Origin: Vulcanimicrobiota bacterium
Lineage (GTDB): Bacteria; Vulcanimicrobiota; Xenobia; Xenobiales; JADMJV01
Direction: 5' to 3'
DNA: 64,000 bases
Assembly (NCBI GenBank): GCA_019637395.1
Contig: JAHBVR010000027.1
Span: 46,354 to 110,353 of the forward strand
A model generated the notes under the pieces. The model was not told the DNA's origin. It did not search any database and was given only the letters and a program-made list of their open reading frames with translations. Position numbers and translations under genes: made by a program. Positions 39,435-47,865 of this stretch are shown here, in pieces (the stretch's first letter is position 1; each line of letters starts with the position of its first letter).

Positions 39435-40028
39435 GTGAGCAAATTGATTCAAACCATCGGTCAAACGTTGGCCAGCCGGGCCACGGCGGAATCGGTCTTC
39501 GGAGCCCCTATCGTAGTCGGACCGCGCACCTACGTGCCGGTGGCCCGCATCCAGTTCGGCTACGGTGGTGGTGAGCACGAGGGCGCCGGCGGCGGACTCG
39601 AGGCCACTCCCCTGGGCCTGCTCGAACTCACGGAAGAAGGCGCGACTTTCCTTCCTCTCTCGGAACCCTCCGGCTGGTTGGAAACGGCGCCGGGCATCTT
39701 CACCCTGGCTCCCCATAGCTGGCTGCTCCGTCATGAAGGCCGAGTCGCCCTGGTCAACCCGCCGCCTCCCGGCGCCTGGCTGAGTCACCTGAACGGTCCA
39801 GTCGACTTGATCATCGGCCACCGGGAAACTCCCCTCTTTCCGGAGGCCCGGCGCCTGAGCTCCGGCCCCGCTCTATGGCAGGGCCAGTTGGGGGGAGAAC
39901 CGCTGTTCGTCCTGCCCGGCGACGAAGGCGTCATTTTCCGAGGTGTGTGGCTACTCTTCGAAGGCGGGAGCGCGGGCAGTCTTCACCTACCCGGCGACTA
40001 TCGGGTCCACTCGCAACTGCCCCGGTGA
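39435..40028 (+). CDS. GerW/YtfJ-domain protein
   Basis: 197 residues. Residues 18-75 (SVFGAPIVVGPRTYVPVARI, FGYGGGEHEGAGGGLEATPL) match GerW, named after a Bacillus spore protein but widespread in non-sporulating bacteria. The remaining half is a beta-rich region I do not recognise. Start is GTG 39435. The stop overlaps the GTG of the following reading frame. Confidence 0.78.
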   Translation: MSKLIQTIGQTLASRATAESVFGAPIVVGPRTYVPVARIQFGYGGGEHEGAGGGLEATPLGLLELTEEGATFLPLSEPSGWLETAPGIFTLAPHSWLLRHEGRVALVNPPPPGAWLSHLNGPVDLIIGHRETPLFPEARRLSSGPALWQGQLGGEPLFVLPGDEGVIFRGVWLLFEGGSAGSLHLPGDYRVHSQLPR

Positions 40029-40402
40029 AAGCCTGGAGGGGCTACTTCTCGCGCAACGCCGAGACCGGCCTGAAACGGCCGGGCGCCGAACTCTATCCGG
40101 ACGATCCTGGCCAGAAATTGCCGCTGCTGGCTCTACAACCTATCGCGCCCGAAGTGGTTCACGAAGTCTTCCAGAAGCGCGCGCAGAAAGGCGAAGCGGC
40201 CCTGCAAGTGCCGCCGACCATGCGAGCGCTGGGGGGCCAGGGCGAAGGACTTGTGGGGCGCCGTGCAAACGCTCCTGAAGAATGCTTACCAGCGAACTTC
40301 AACAGCAAGTCAATCAAGCCCGCCACCATAGCGATCAGCTCTTCGCCATCCTCCAACCCGAGGCGCTTTATGAGCGTCCCATCGCCGAACGGCACCGCCT
40401 GA
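40025..40402 (+). CDS. Hypothetical protein, possibly frameshifted
   Basis: The frame opens at a GTG overlapping the previous stop (GTGA, the joint used elsewhere here) and reads KAWRGYFSRNAETGLKRPGA, then LPLLALQPIAPEVVHEVFQK, convincing protein sequence. After a run of six G (40231-40236) the quality drops, whereas the +1 frame becomes protein-like (ARAKDLWGAVQTLLKNAYQR, stop at 40331). As read, it overlaps egtB by 121 bases. Either a one-base indel in the G run (error or mutation) or a shorter true gene. No family recognised. Confidence 0.45.
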   Translation: MKAWRGYFSRNAETGLKRPGAELYPDDPGQKLPLLALQPIAPEVVHEVFQKRAQKGEAALQVPPTMRALGGQGEGLVGRRANAPEECLPANFNSKSIKPATIAISSSPSSNPRRFMSVPSPNGTA

Positions 40403-41502
40403 TTTTTTACCTGGGACACCTGGAAGCGTTCGACCGCAACTTGCTGGGTCAGGCTGCTCCCTCCCGTTTCCCTGAGCTGGACCGCCTCTTCGCCTTCGGC
40501 ATCGACCCGGTCGACGGCGACCTGCCCACCGATCAGCCCGGGGATTGGCCTGCTCGACAGGCGGTGGAAGAATACATCGCCGGCACCAGGGCTGAGGTGG
40601 ATTCGCTGCTTGACGGGAGCGACCCCAACCGCTTGCAGGTCGCCGTGGAGCACCGTTGGATGCACTGCGAAACGCTGGCCTACCTCTTCCATCGCCTGCC
40701 CTACGGCCAGAAGAAAAGTTTGCCCCAAGAAAGCCAGGATACCCGGCCTGCCCGGCCCGAGTGGCGCGAGGTTCCGGCCGGCTCCATCCAGCTGGGACAA
40801 AGCCGCGGGCGGAGCTTTGGTTGGTGCAACGAATTCGAGGCCCTTCAGCTGGAGGTGGAGGCCTTCGAAATGGAGAGTCTGCCCGTCAGCAACGGCCGCT
40901 TTCTTGAGTTTGTCCAAGCTGGTGGCTACAGCCAGCGCCAATATTGGGACGATGCCGACTGGGATTGGAAAGAGCGTGCAGGCGTAAGCCACCCCGGTTT
41001 CTGGATCGCCCGCGGCGACGGCTGGGACTACCGGGGTATGTTCGCTCAGATTCCTTTGCCGCTCTCCTGGCCCGTCTACGTCAGCCACGCCGAAGCCAGC
41101 GCCTACGCGCGCTGGCGCGGTCTGGTCCTGCCCGGTGAAGCTCAGTTTCAGCGAGCCGCCTACGGCGGAGGCTCCCTCAACCTGGAGAGCGCCAATCTCG
41201 ACTTTCGCGGTTGGGAGCCTCGACCGGCCGGCTCTGATCCGGCCAGTGACAGCGCTTTTGGCCTGAGCGAACTGGTCGGCAACGGCTGGGAATGGACTTC
41301 CACTGCCTTCGGCCCGCTGCCCGGTTTTCAAGCTTTCGACTTTTACAAGGGCTATTCGGCCGACTTCTTTGATGGTAAACACTACGTGCTCAAGGGAGCC
41401 TCGGCCCGCACCGCCATGTGCTTGACCCGGCCCAGCTTCCGCAACTGGTTTCAGCCCCACTACCCCAACGTTTACGCCAAGTTTCGCTGCGTGCGCGCGT
41501 GA
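40282..41502 (+). CDS. egtB: Ergothioneine biosynthesis sulfoxide synthase-like EgtB
   Basis: 406 residues: a DinB_2-type N-domain (about 1-140) with iron-ligand candidates in FYLGHLEAFDRN and VEHRWMHCETLAYLFHRL (HxxxHxE), then an FGE-sulfatase/formylglycine-generating domain (VPAGSIQLGQSRG, PVSNGRFLEFVQAGGY, GNGWEWTSTAFGPLPGF, YPNVYAKFRCVRA). EgtB joins a thiol donor to hercynine with O2. GTGA overlap with egtD supports the pathway call. No egtA, egtC or egtE is nearby. Confidence 0.87.
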   Translation: MLTSELQQQVNQARHHSDQLFAILQPEALYERPIAERHRLIFYLGHLEAFDRNLLGQAAPSRFPELDRLFAFGIDPVDGDLPTDQPGDWPARQAVEEYIAGTRAEVDSLLDGSDPNRLQVAVEHRWMHCETLAYLFHRLPYGQKKSLPQESQDTRPARPEWREVPAGSIQLGQSRGRSFGWCNEFEALQLEVEAFEMESLPVSNGRFLEFVQAGGYSQRQYWDDADWDWKERAGVSHPGFWIARGDGWDYRGMFAQIPLPLSWPVYVSHAEASAYARWRGLVLPGEAQFQRAAYGGGSLNLESANLDFRGWEPRPAGSDPASDSAFGLSELVGNGWEWTSTAFGPLPGFQAFDFYKGYSADFFDGKHYVLKGASARTAMCLTRPSFRNWFQPHYPNVYAKFRCVRA

Positions 41503-42455
41503 ACCAGACGGCCGCCAGCTCCTATCTGGAACTTTTTGCCGCCGAGGTTCGGGCCGGCCTCTGCCGGCCCGGGCAAAAAGAGCTCCCCAGCAAATACTTT
41601 TACGACGAACTGGGTTCGGCGCTGTTTGAGGCCATCACCATGCTACCCGAATATGGCCTGACCCGGGCCAGCGAGCGGTTGCTGGAGGCCCACGCCGAGG
41701 AAATGGTGGCGGAATTGCCCAGCCCGCTGGTGGCCGAACTCGGCTGCGGCACCGGCAAGCGCACTCGCTCGCTGCTGGAGGCGCTGTCGCGGCGCCTGCC
41801 CGTCACCTACTGCCCTATCGAAATCTCAGGCGCGGCCCTGGCTCGCTGCGAGCTGGAGATCGGCCAGGTGCGGGGGGTCACCGTGGTGGGCTACGAACAA
41901 CCTTATCTGGACGGGTTGCGCAAGGTGTTGGCGCGCGACCGGCCGCGGGCTCTGGTGCTCTTTTTGGGCTCCAGCGTAGGCAACTTCGATCGCCCCGCTG
42001 CCGACGAATTCCTTCGCCAACTCAGCGCCTTGATGCGCCCTGGAGACGCGCTCTTGCTGGAAACGGACCTGCTCAAGCCGGCCGAGCAGCTGCTGGCCGC
42101 CTACGACGACCCCATCGGACTCACCGCCGCCTTCAACCTCAATCTGCTGGCCCGGCTGAACCGCGAACTGGGAGCCGACTTTCAGCTCGGCCAGTTCGCC
42201 CACCAGGCCCGCTTTAACCCGCAACAGCAGCGCATCGAAATGCACCTGCGCAGCCGGATCGCCCAACGGGTGCGCATCCCCGCGGCCGGCTTCGAGGTGG
42301 ATTTTGCGCCGGGAGAAACCATCTGGACCGAAAACTCCCATAAGTATCGACTGGAAGAGCTCGAAGCCATGGCCGGGCGAACCGGCTTTAGGCCGCGGGC
42401 TCGCTGGGTAGACACGGACTGGCCCTTCGCCCAAAACCTCTGGACCGTTGACTGA
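41499..42455 (+). CDS. egtD: Histidine N-alpha-methyltransferase EgtD
   Basis: 318 residues. EgtD signatures: LPSKYFYDELGSALFEAITM, LPEYGLTRASERLLE, SAM motif VAELGCGTGKRTRSLLEAL, CPIEISGAAL, LVLFLGSSVGNFDR and the hercynine-pocket region WTENSHKYRLEEL. It makes hercynine (trimethylhistidine) from histidine and SAM. Start is the GTG overlapping the egtB stop. Together the two genes supply the core of ergothioneine synthesis. Confidence 0.93.
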   Translation: MNQTAASSYLELFAAEVRAGLCRPGQKELPSKYFYDELGSALFEAITMLPEYGLTRASERLLEAHAEEMVAELPSPLVAELGCGTGKRTRSLLEALSRRLPVTYCPIEISGAALARCELEIGQVRGVTVVGYEQPYLDGLRKVLARDRPRALVLFLGSSVGNFDRPAADEFLRQLSALMRPGDALLLETDLLKPAEQLLAAYDDPIGLTAAFNLNLLARLNRELGADFQLGQFAHQARFNPQQQRIEMHLRSRIAQRVRIPAAGFEVDFAPGETIWTENSHKYRLEELEAMAGRTGFRPRARWVDTDWPFAQNLWTVD

Positions 42456-42512
42456 GTTCAGCTTTTCCATATCCAGGGCGGACAAGCAGCTATTGGCAAC
42501 GAAGCGCGCGAA

Positions 42513-43814
42513 ATGAGCACTTGGATGAATGCCTGGCAGGGCTACCAAATCGACTACCCGGACGGCTGGCGCATTCTCTATCCGCCCATTGACGGCGTGG
42601 CTTTCGACTCCCCGGACGGCAACGTATTCTTGGAATTTTCGCAAATCCAGGCGGCTAGCGCACTGGAGGCTCTGCGCCGGCGACTGGCCACCATTCCTCA
42701 GCACGAAGCCCGCTTGCTCGAAGACAAACCCGAACAGGCTGCCCTGCTCTTTCGCCAGGGAGACTGCTCCGGCGAATTGCGGGGTCGCTGGAGGCAAGGC
42801 CAGGCCACAGTGGTGCTGGCCCAAAGTCGCCAGCCCATCAATCTGACCGAACTCATACGCACCACCTTGCGCTCTCTCCGCTCGCTTGAGCCCATTCCCC
42901 GCCATTCCTGGAGCGAACCGTTGGAAAACAGCCTGAAAATTCTCTGCCCCTCAGGCTGGCGGATCGATAATGGATTCGGGGTCGATGGCTTCGGCATCCG
43001 CCAGCCCATTTGCCGAGTCAGTCTCAACCCCCATACCTTCCTGCACATCGAGGCTGAATTTCGCGGCTTCACCCAGGGGCCGCCGGAATTCTACGGTGAC
43101 GTTCACCTACCTATGCGCGGCCTCTTTCCCGTTCTGGAAGGCGGATTCTTGGCACGGTGGGGAGCGCAAGTTTTAGCTTTCGAAGACTTCGGCAATTCGC
43201 ACGAAGCCGACGCCCGCCTGCGCCTGCCCGACGGACTCATCCGCGTGGCCAAACTCTCGGCAGCGGCTCTACCCAATTCGCCCCGCTGGGTAGGCGGCCT
43301 TTGCTACTACTACCAGGCAGCCCCGGACGAAATCGACCGCCTCGAGCCGATCTTTCGCGGCCTGGCCAGGAGCCACCAGATCAATCCAAATTGGCAAAAC
43401 CACCAACGAATGGCCCAGAACGCTCAGTTTCAGCAACAACATGCTCAACAAACCCAACAATGGATGAACCTATCCCAGAATTTGCACCAACAAAGAATGC
43501 ACGACATCCAAATGCAAGGTCAGGCCAATACCACCCGCCACGAAATACGCCAGAACATCAGCGACAGTCAGATGAGCGGCTTCCAAGAACGCATGCATAG
43601 CTCCGACCAGATGCACCACGATAACATCAATTCTATCCGGGAAAGAGCCGACTACCTCGACCCTCAAACCGGCCAGGTGCATAACTTCAGCGCCCACCAC
43701 CAGCAAGTCTGGAGCGACGGACAAGGTCACTGGCTGGCCGCCGACTGGGACATTCAACCCCCACCCGACTGGCATCAACTCAAACGCCTCGACCCAGGCC
43801 ACCCCCGCCCTTGA
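42513..43814 (+). CDS. Hypothetical protein with Gln/His/Asn-rich tail
   Basis: 433 residues. Two similar beta-rich units can be seen (YQIDYPDGWRILYPP near 11; LKILCPSGWRIDNGFG near 146), like PsbP/DcrB-type domains that read ....YP.GW. A tail from about residue 295 is very rich in Gln, His, Met and Asn (HQRMAQNAQFQQQHAQQTQQ), then ends DWDIQPPPDWHQL. No signal peptide. Function unknown; the tail suggests multivalent or metal-binding interactions. Confidence 0.8.
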   Translation: MSTWMNAWQGYQIDYPDGWRILYPPIDGVAFDSPDGNVFLEFSQIQAASALEALRRRLATIPQHEARLLEDKPEQAALLFRQGDCSGELRGRWRQGQATVVLAQSRQPINLTELIRTTLRSLRSLEPIPRHSWSEPLENSLKILCPSGWRIDNGFGVDGFGIRQPICRVSLNPHTFLHIEAEFRGFTQGPPEFYGDVHLPMRGLFPVLEGGFLARWGAQVLAFEDFGNSHEADARLRLPDGLIRVAKLSAAALPNSPRWVGGLCYYYQAAPDEIDRLEPIFRGLARSHQINPNWQNHQRMAQNAQFQQQHAQQTQQWMNLSQNLHQQRMHDIQMQGQANTTRHEIRQNISDSQMSGFQERMHSSDQMHHDNINSIRERADYLDPQTGQVHNFSAHHQQVWSDGQGHWLAADWDIQPPPDWHQLKRLDPGHPRP

Positions 43815-44107
43815 CCCCCAATTGAGTGAGAGTAGCCGAAAAGAGAACCCCGACGATCAGGACGAACGTGCCCGCGGGCCTGCCCCAAATGGCCTGCACG
43901 GGAGAATCCGGAACGTAACCGCTCACATGGCCGCTTGACGCAGGCCGGGAATAGGCACGTTCTGTCCCAACAAGAGGTCACCGTGCCGCTGCAAATATAA
44001 ACATTTTTACGAACTTTTGGGGCGATTATCGCCAAGGCGCGCGCTTCTCCGTAAAGAAGGTGACCCGAGATAGAGGCCTGGCGGGAAGCGGAGAGGAAGT
44101 TCCGGAA
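43815..44107. other. Gene-less gap of about 290 bases
   Basis: No convincing reading frame on either strand. It contains an AT-rich stretch (AAATATAAACATTTTTAC near 43993) that could hold the promoter of the downstream oxygenase-like gene, and a short inverted repeat GGCGA-TTA-TCGCC at 44021-44033. No RNA gene recognised. Confidence 0.5.
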
Positions 44108-44809
44108 ATGGATTTTGGCCCCGGCATCGTTCAGGAAGACGAATTTCTTACCCCCGAGGAATGCGCGCACACCTCCAGGCAAGTTCTGGCTCTGGAAAAA
44201 CATTGGGAACCCCGGCTCGGACCGTATCAATTCGCAACTTTAGGCTGCGCCGCCTACCTGGACGGGGAAAGCGACTACGCTGAAAAAAGTGGCGAACTCA
44301 ACCCGCTGATGCAACAGACTTTTCACACCATCTATGAGCGTCTGCGCCTATATTTCAGCCGGATTCTCCAGGCCGAGGCCTACTACGACAACGCCTATGC
44401 CTATCCGGGCTTCCATCTCTTCAAGTTCGAGGGAAATGAAATCTCCCAGGACCGGCCCGCCGACCGCTCTCATTTCGACTATCAGTTCGCTAAAGTCTTC
44501 CCCGATTTTGCCAGCACTCCGAGCACGCCCCTTACCTTCACCGTTCCTATTGAAGAACCGTCTGGCGGCTCCTCACTGGAAATGTGGGACCTGCGCCCCG
44601 AAGGCCACGCCGAAATCCATTACGAGCACAGAGAATACGCCCGCACTCATCCTTCAAAAAACGTAGCTTATTCCATCGGACGCATCTATACCCACGACGG
44701 CCTCAACCTCCATGCCATGGGGCCGATTCCTCCCGGAACCACCGGACGCCGCATGACCCTGCAGGGACACGCCTTCCGAACCGAGCGAGGCTGGCTGCTC
44801 TACTGGTAA
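44108..44809 (+). CDS. 2-oxoglutarate/Fe(II) oxygenase-like protein
   Basis: 233 residues. Residues fit a double-stranded beta-helix oxygenase: HxD in DRSHFDYQF, then PLTFTVPIEEPSGGSSLEMW, and a distal His with Arg in NLHAMGPIPPGTTGRRMTLQ. The class hydroxylates proteins or small molecules using O2 and 2-oxoglutarate. I start at ATG 44108 with GAGG upstream; a GTG at 44060 is an alternative. Family inferred from spacing, not a close match. Confidence 0.6.
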   Translation: MDFGPGIVQEDEFLTPEECAHTSRQVLALEKHWEPRLGPYQFATLGCAAYLDGESDYAEKSGELNPLMQQTFHTIYERLRLYFSRILQAEAYYDNAYAYPGFHLFKFEGNEISQDRPADRSHFDYQFAKVFPDFASTPSTPLTFTVPIEEPSGGSSLEMWDLRPEGHAEIHYEHREYARTHPSKNVAYSIGRIYTHDGLNLHAMGPIPPGTTGRRMTLQGHAFRTERGWLLYW

Positions 44810-44873
44810 CCGAGACCAGCTCTAAACGGGCTCCTTAAGGGTATTGGTGGCGCAGTGAAGATTAGACCAAATG

Positions 44874-46055
44874 TTAACTGAAAAGAGAGCGCCACCAGGG
44901 GGGCGCCGGAGTGTCGTGCAGAGTGCGCTCCCTCAGGTTCTTCAGGTAATCTTGTTGTTCGGGAGTGGCCTCGGAGGGGAGTTTTTGCAAGAACTGCTGC
45001 AGCTTTTCCTGGAAGTCCTCGCGATTGGAGAAAGGGGCCAGACCGCGCTTCACCTCTTTCAACGCCTGCTTCATCTCTTTGCCCAGCGGCGGCACCGCAC
45101 GGTCATAGAACTTGTCCAACACCCAGGCCAGTTTGTCTCCCAAGTCGCCGTTGGCGTGAATCCAAAGCTGCGGTTCGGTCTGAACCTTGTCCCAGTTTTC
45201 GATCAAGAAACGATGCGTTTCGGCCAGATCCTCGGTGGGTTTGCTGCGCGCATAGTCGGAGACAAAATCGAAATCACCGCCATTCCCAAAGGGGCTGTGG
45301 GGAGAAATGGAAAGGTAACGCTGGCTCCAGAAGTCCGCCTTGCGGGCATCCCGCAGATGGCCAAATTCATGGAACAAGGTGCCCGCGAACTGCTCTTTGT
45401 TCTCCAGTTGACTGGCCTTCAGAAACACCGCGTCGGGAGTCGAGAGGGCCGCCAGTCCGGCGATTTCTCCACCCGAGCGGCTGAGCTGTCCCAAATACGG
45501 ACGCACGTGGACCTTCTTGAGCTGCTGGAAAGCTTCGTTACCGATGCAGTTATGCAACTGAGCCAGCGCCTCGCCGATCAGAGTTCGCTGCTCAGGACGA
45601 ACGCTACCGGTCACCCACACTTCATGATCGGGAAAGCTGACGCTAAAACGCGGTGCCAACTCGCTGGCCACCTTGTCCAGCACAGCCGGCTCCCCGAGAA
45701 TCTTGAGCCGCGACTCTTCCGCGCCGGGCTCCCAGAGCAAAGTCGGCGAAAAGCCCGCCAGCGCGGCCACCGCCACCGCTCCCAATCCTCCGCCCACCAG
45801 GCCAGCTGTGTAGCCGGCCACCGAATCCAACGAGCGAGTCGCCTGAAAAACTTGCGGATGAACCTTGGGGGCCGGACCGGGATTCCCCGCCCTGGCCAAA
45901 ATTGTGTTCTCGTAAAGCTGCAAGGCTGCCAACTCGAGAGTTCGCTCGTCCACTCCGTCCCCCAGCCGCTGCCGGGCTTCGACACGGTAATTCTCAGCCC
46001 CCGGGAGACCCCGGGTGCTGATCGGGGCCGGTTGGACCACAGAATGCACACGCAT
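44874..46055 (-). CDS. Zincin-type metalloprotease-like protein
   Basis: 393 residues. A Gly/Ala-rich hydrophobic stretch (about 80-105) is followed by an alpha/beta region and the zinc motif GTLFHEFGHLRDARKADF (HExxH) near residue 231, with a possible third ligand Glu in PTEDLAETHRFLIENW. The C-terminal 90 residues are charged and helical (LGKEMKQALKEVKRGLAPF). No classical signal peptide. Precise family unknown. Confidence 0.72.
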   Translation of the reverse strand: MRVHSVVQPAPISTRGLPGAENYRVEARQRLGDGVDERTLELAALQLYENTILARAGNPGPAPKVHPQVFQATRSLDSVAGYTAGLVGGGLGAVAVAALAGFSPTLLWEPGAEESRLKILGEPAVLDKVASELAPRFSVSFPDHEVWVTGSVRPEQRTLIGEALAQLHNCIGNEAFQQLKKVHVRPYLGQLSRSGGEIAGLAALSTPDAVFLKASQLENKEQFAGTLFHEFGHLRDARKADFWSQRYLSISPHSPFGNGGDFDFVSDYARSKPTEDLAETHRFLIENWDKVQTEPQLWIHANGDLGDKLAWVLDKFYDRAVPPLGKEMKQALKEVKRGLAPFSNREDFQEKLQQFLQKLPSEATPEQQDYLKNLRERTLHDTPAPPWWRSLFS

Positions 46056-46131
46056 GCGGCCAGTCTATGGGCGAGCCCGGAAAAAAACCTGATGGAAGGA
46101 ACCCCTTTCACTTCTCTCCAAGCTCGCCACC

Positions 46132-46698
46132 ATGCCTCTCTGCCAGTTTTACGCCGCCGCAGCAGACCATCGCGCCGTGCTCGAAGTGGTCTTCAGCCTG
46201 AAAGGCTCTTCCTTGTGGGAACTCGCCTCCCGTCACGATCAGCCGTTGCGCGAGTTTCGCCACACCGAGGAAGTTCTGGCAGCTTTTGATCTGAATCGCG
46301 AAGGGGCCAACTTTCATCTTTACCATCCAAGTATGGGCGGCCGGGTTCACCACAAGAGAGTGACCTTCCATCCAGGCGCAGTGCCCGGCGCGACCTACCG
46401 CTACGACAGTGTGGGCTGGGGCCTGATCCAGTTCTACCTGCGCGCGCCTAAGAATGCCCGGCTCAGCCCGTGTCACACCAACCACAATTCCGAGAAGCGC
46501 GCACGCGCCTGGCAAACCACCTATGCCGACGAATTGGGCGAGGTCCAGGACTGGAACTGGGATGCCGTCCAAAGCCTGTCCTCTCGGCTCAATCGGGGTA
46601 TTCGCAAGCTGGGAGTGGCGAAATTCGGGACCCGGCCGATCCTTCCCGCGGCTCAAAGCATGCTGAACGACAACAGCCTCCAACTTTCGCTGAACTAG
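46132..46698 (+). CDS. Hypothetical protein
   Basis: 188 residues, not recognised. Contains FYAAAADHRAVLEVVFSL at the start, then GGRVHHKRVTFHPGAVPGAT and YDSVGWGLIQFYLRAP, and a late segment PCHTNHNSEKRARAWQTTYA. Soluble and mixed alpha/beta by eye. The ATG lacks a clear Shine-Dalgarno. The stop shares a CTAG joint with the convergent subtilisin gene. Confidence 0.7.
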   Translation: MPLCQFYAAAADHRAVLEVVFSLKGSSLWELASRHDQPLREFRHTEEVLAAFDLNREGANFHLYHPSMGGRVHHKRVTFHPGAVPGATYRYDSVGWGLIQFYLRAPKNARLSPCHTNHNSEKRARAWQTTYADELGEVQDWNWDAVQSLSSRLNRGIRKLGVAKFGTRPILPAAQSMLNDNSLQLSLN

Positions 46699-47747
46699 GC
46701 CGCCTCGCGGGCCAGTTCGATGGCACGCTCGCGGTTCACCTCGCCGTGGCCCTCAAATTGCCGGCCGTGCCCCTGCTTCTGAGCGCTGGCGATGAGGATT
46801 TGACGAATTTGTTGGACCGTCAGGCGCGGATTCACCTGCAGCATCATGGCGATGGTGGAGGCCACATGGGGAGCGGCCCAACTGGTGCCCCTGGGGCCTC
46901 CGAACGGGGGATGGCTGGGCGCAGTCACGGTGGGGGCGCCAGGGGCCGAAGCACTGGTCATGCGACCCCGGCCGTCGGTCGCCCCCACGGCGATCACCTG
47001 GCTGTCGGGATCGGCCAGCAGGTTGTGGTGGGCCATCGGGTTTTGCTGCAACCAGAACTGATTGCTCTCCGCCAATTTTTCCTGATTCCAGTTGCCCGCG
47101 GCCACCACCACCACCACGCCCTGCTCGGCCAGTTCGGCCACGCGCTGGCGGAACTGTTGGCGGGCCAGCTGGGCCGGGGAGCCTTCGGCCTCCAGGCGCT
47201 GCTGCACCAAAGCCACGATTTTCGGCGCCAGTTCGTCCTTGCGTTGTTCGGATGGGTCCAGGGCGCGGAGCAGCCGCTCGTAGACCGAAACCAGCGGCAT
47301 GCCGACCGACATGTTGACGACCTTGGCGTGGCCTACGTTGCGCAGCGCGGCCACCGCGGCTACGAAAGGGTCCGCCAGAGAACGATCGATCTGGCCGCTC
47401 ATGCTCTCCAGGCTGGCACCGGGTTCGGCCTTGAATCCAGGGTATTTAGCCGGCAGACCGACGTGCACGGCCCCCGCTCCAGGCGCGTTGGTTCGGCCCA
47501 CCCGTGCCACCTCTCGTCCGTGGGTACTGAGCCGCCTGTCGTCGTCGATATAGAGAATGGTTACACCGTTGCCGTCGGGCCGCGAGGGCCGGGTCAGCGC
47601 CAGCATCTGGGCCAGATTGGGAGCGCGAACTTCGGAAGAGCCGGCTTCAAAACGATCACCTGTCTCCTCCAACCGGACCCGAGCCGGCGCCTGTGGCCGA
47701 AACGACGGGTTCATCAGAGGCATCTGCGGGAAGAAATTGATGTTCAC
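46695..47747 (-). CDS. Subtilisin-like serine protease (S8)
   Basis: About 350 residues with the S8 triad: Asp in VTILYIDDDRRL, His in STHGREVARV, the oxyanion AAGNWNQE and catalytic Ser in PRGTSWAAPHVASTIAMML. An insertion (ALDPSEQRKDELAPKIVALV) separates His and Asn. No signal peptide is evident, so it may be intracellular or leaderless-exported. Start is uncertain (GTG 47747 chosen; ATG at 47723 or 47714 possible). Confidence 0.85.
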   Translation of the reverse strand: MNINFFPQMPLMNPSFRPQAPARVRLEETGDRFEAGSSEVRAPNLAQMLALTRPSRPDGNGVTILYIDDDRRLSTHGREVARVGRTNAPGAGAVHVGLPAKYPGFKAEPGASLESMSGQIDRSLADPFVAAVAALRNVGHAKVVNMSVGMPLVSVYERLLRALDPSEQRKDELAPKIVALVQQRLEAEGSPAQLARQQFRQRVAELAEQGVVVVVAAGNWNQEKLAESNQFWLQQNPMAHHNLLADPDSQVIAVGATDGRGRMTSASAPGAPTVTAPSHPPFGGPRGTSWAAPHVASTIAMMLQVNPRLTVQQIRQILIASAQKQGHGRQFEGHGEVNRERAIELAREAA

Positions 47748-47865
47748 CGATTCATTGTGACAGTCCCTCAGGCCGTCCATTCCAAGCCAAAAGCTAAATA
47801 GATGTTGCCGATGTAAACGAACTATGCAATCTTGGTAACCGGCCGCCGCCGGATTTTCCATAACT

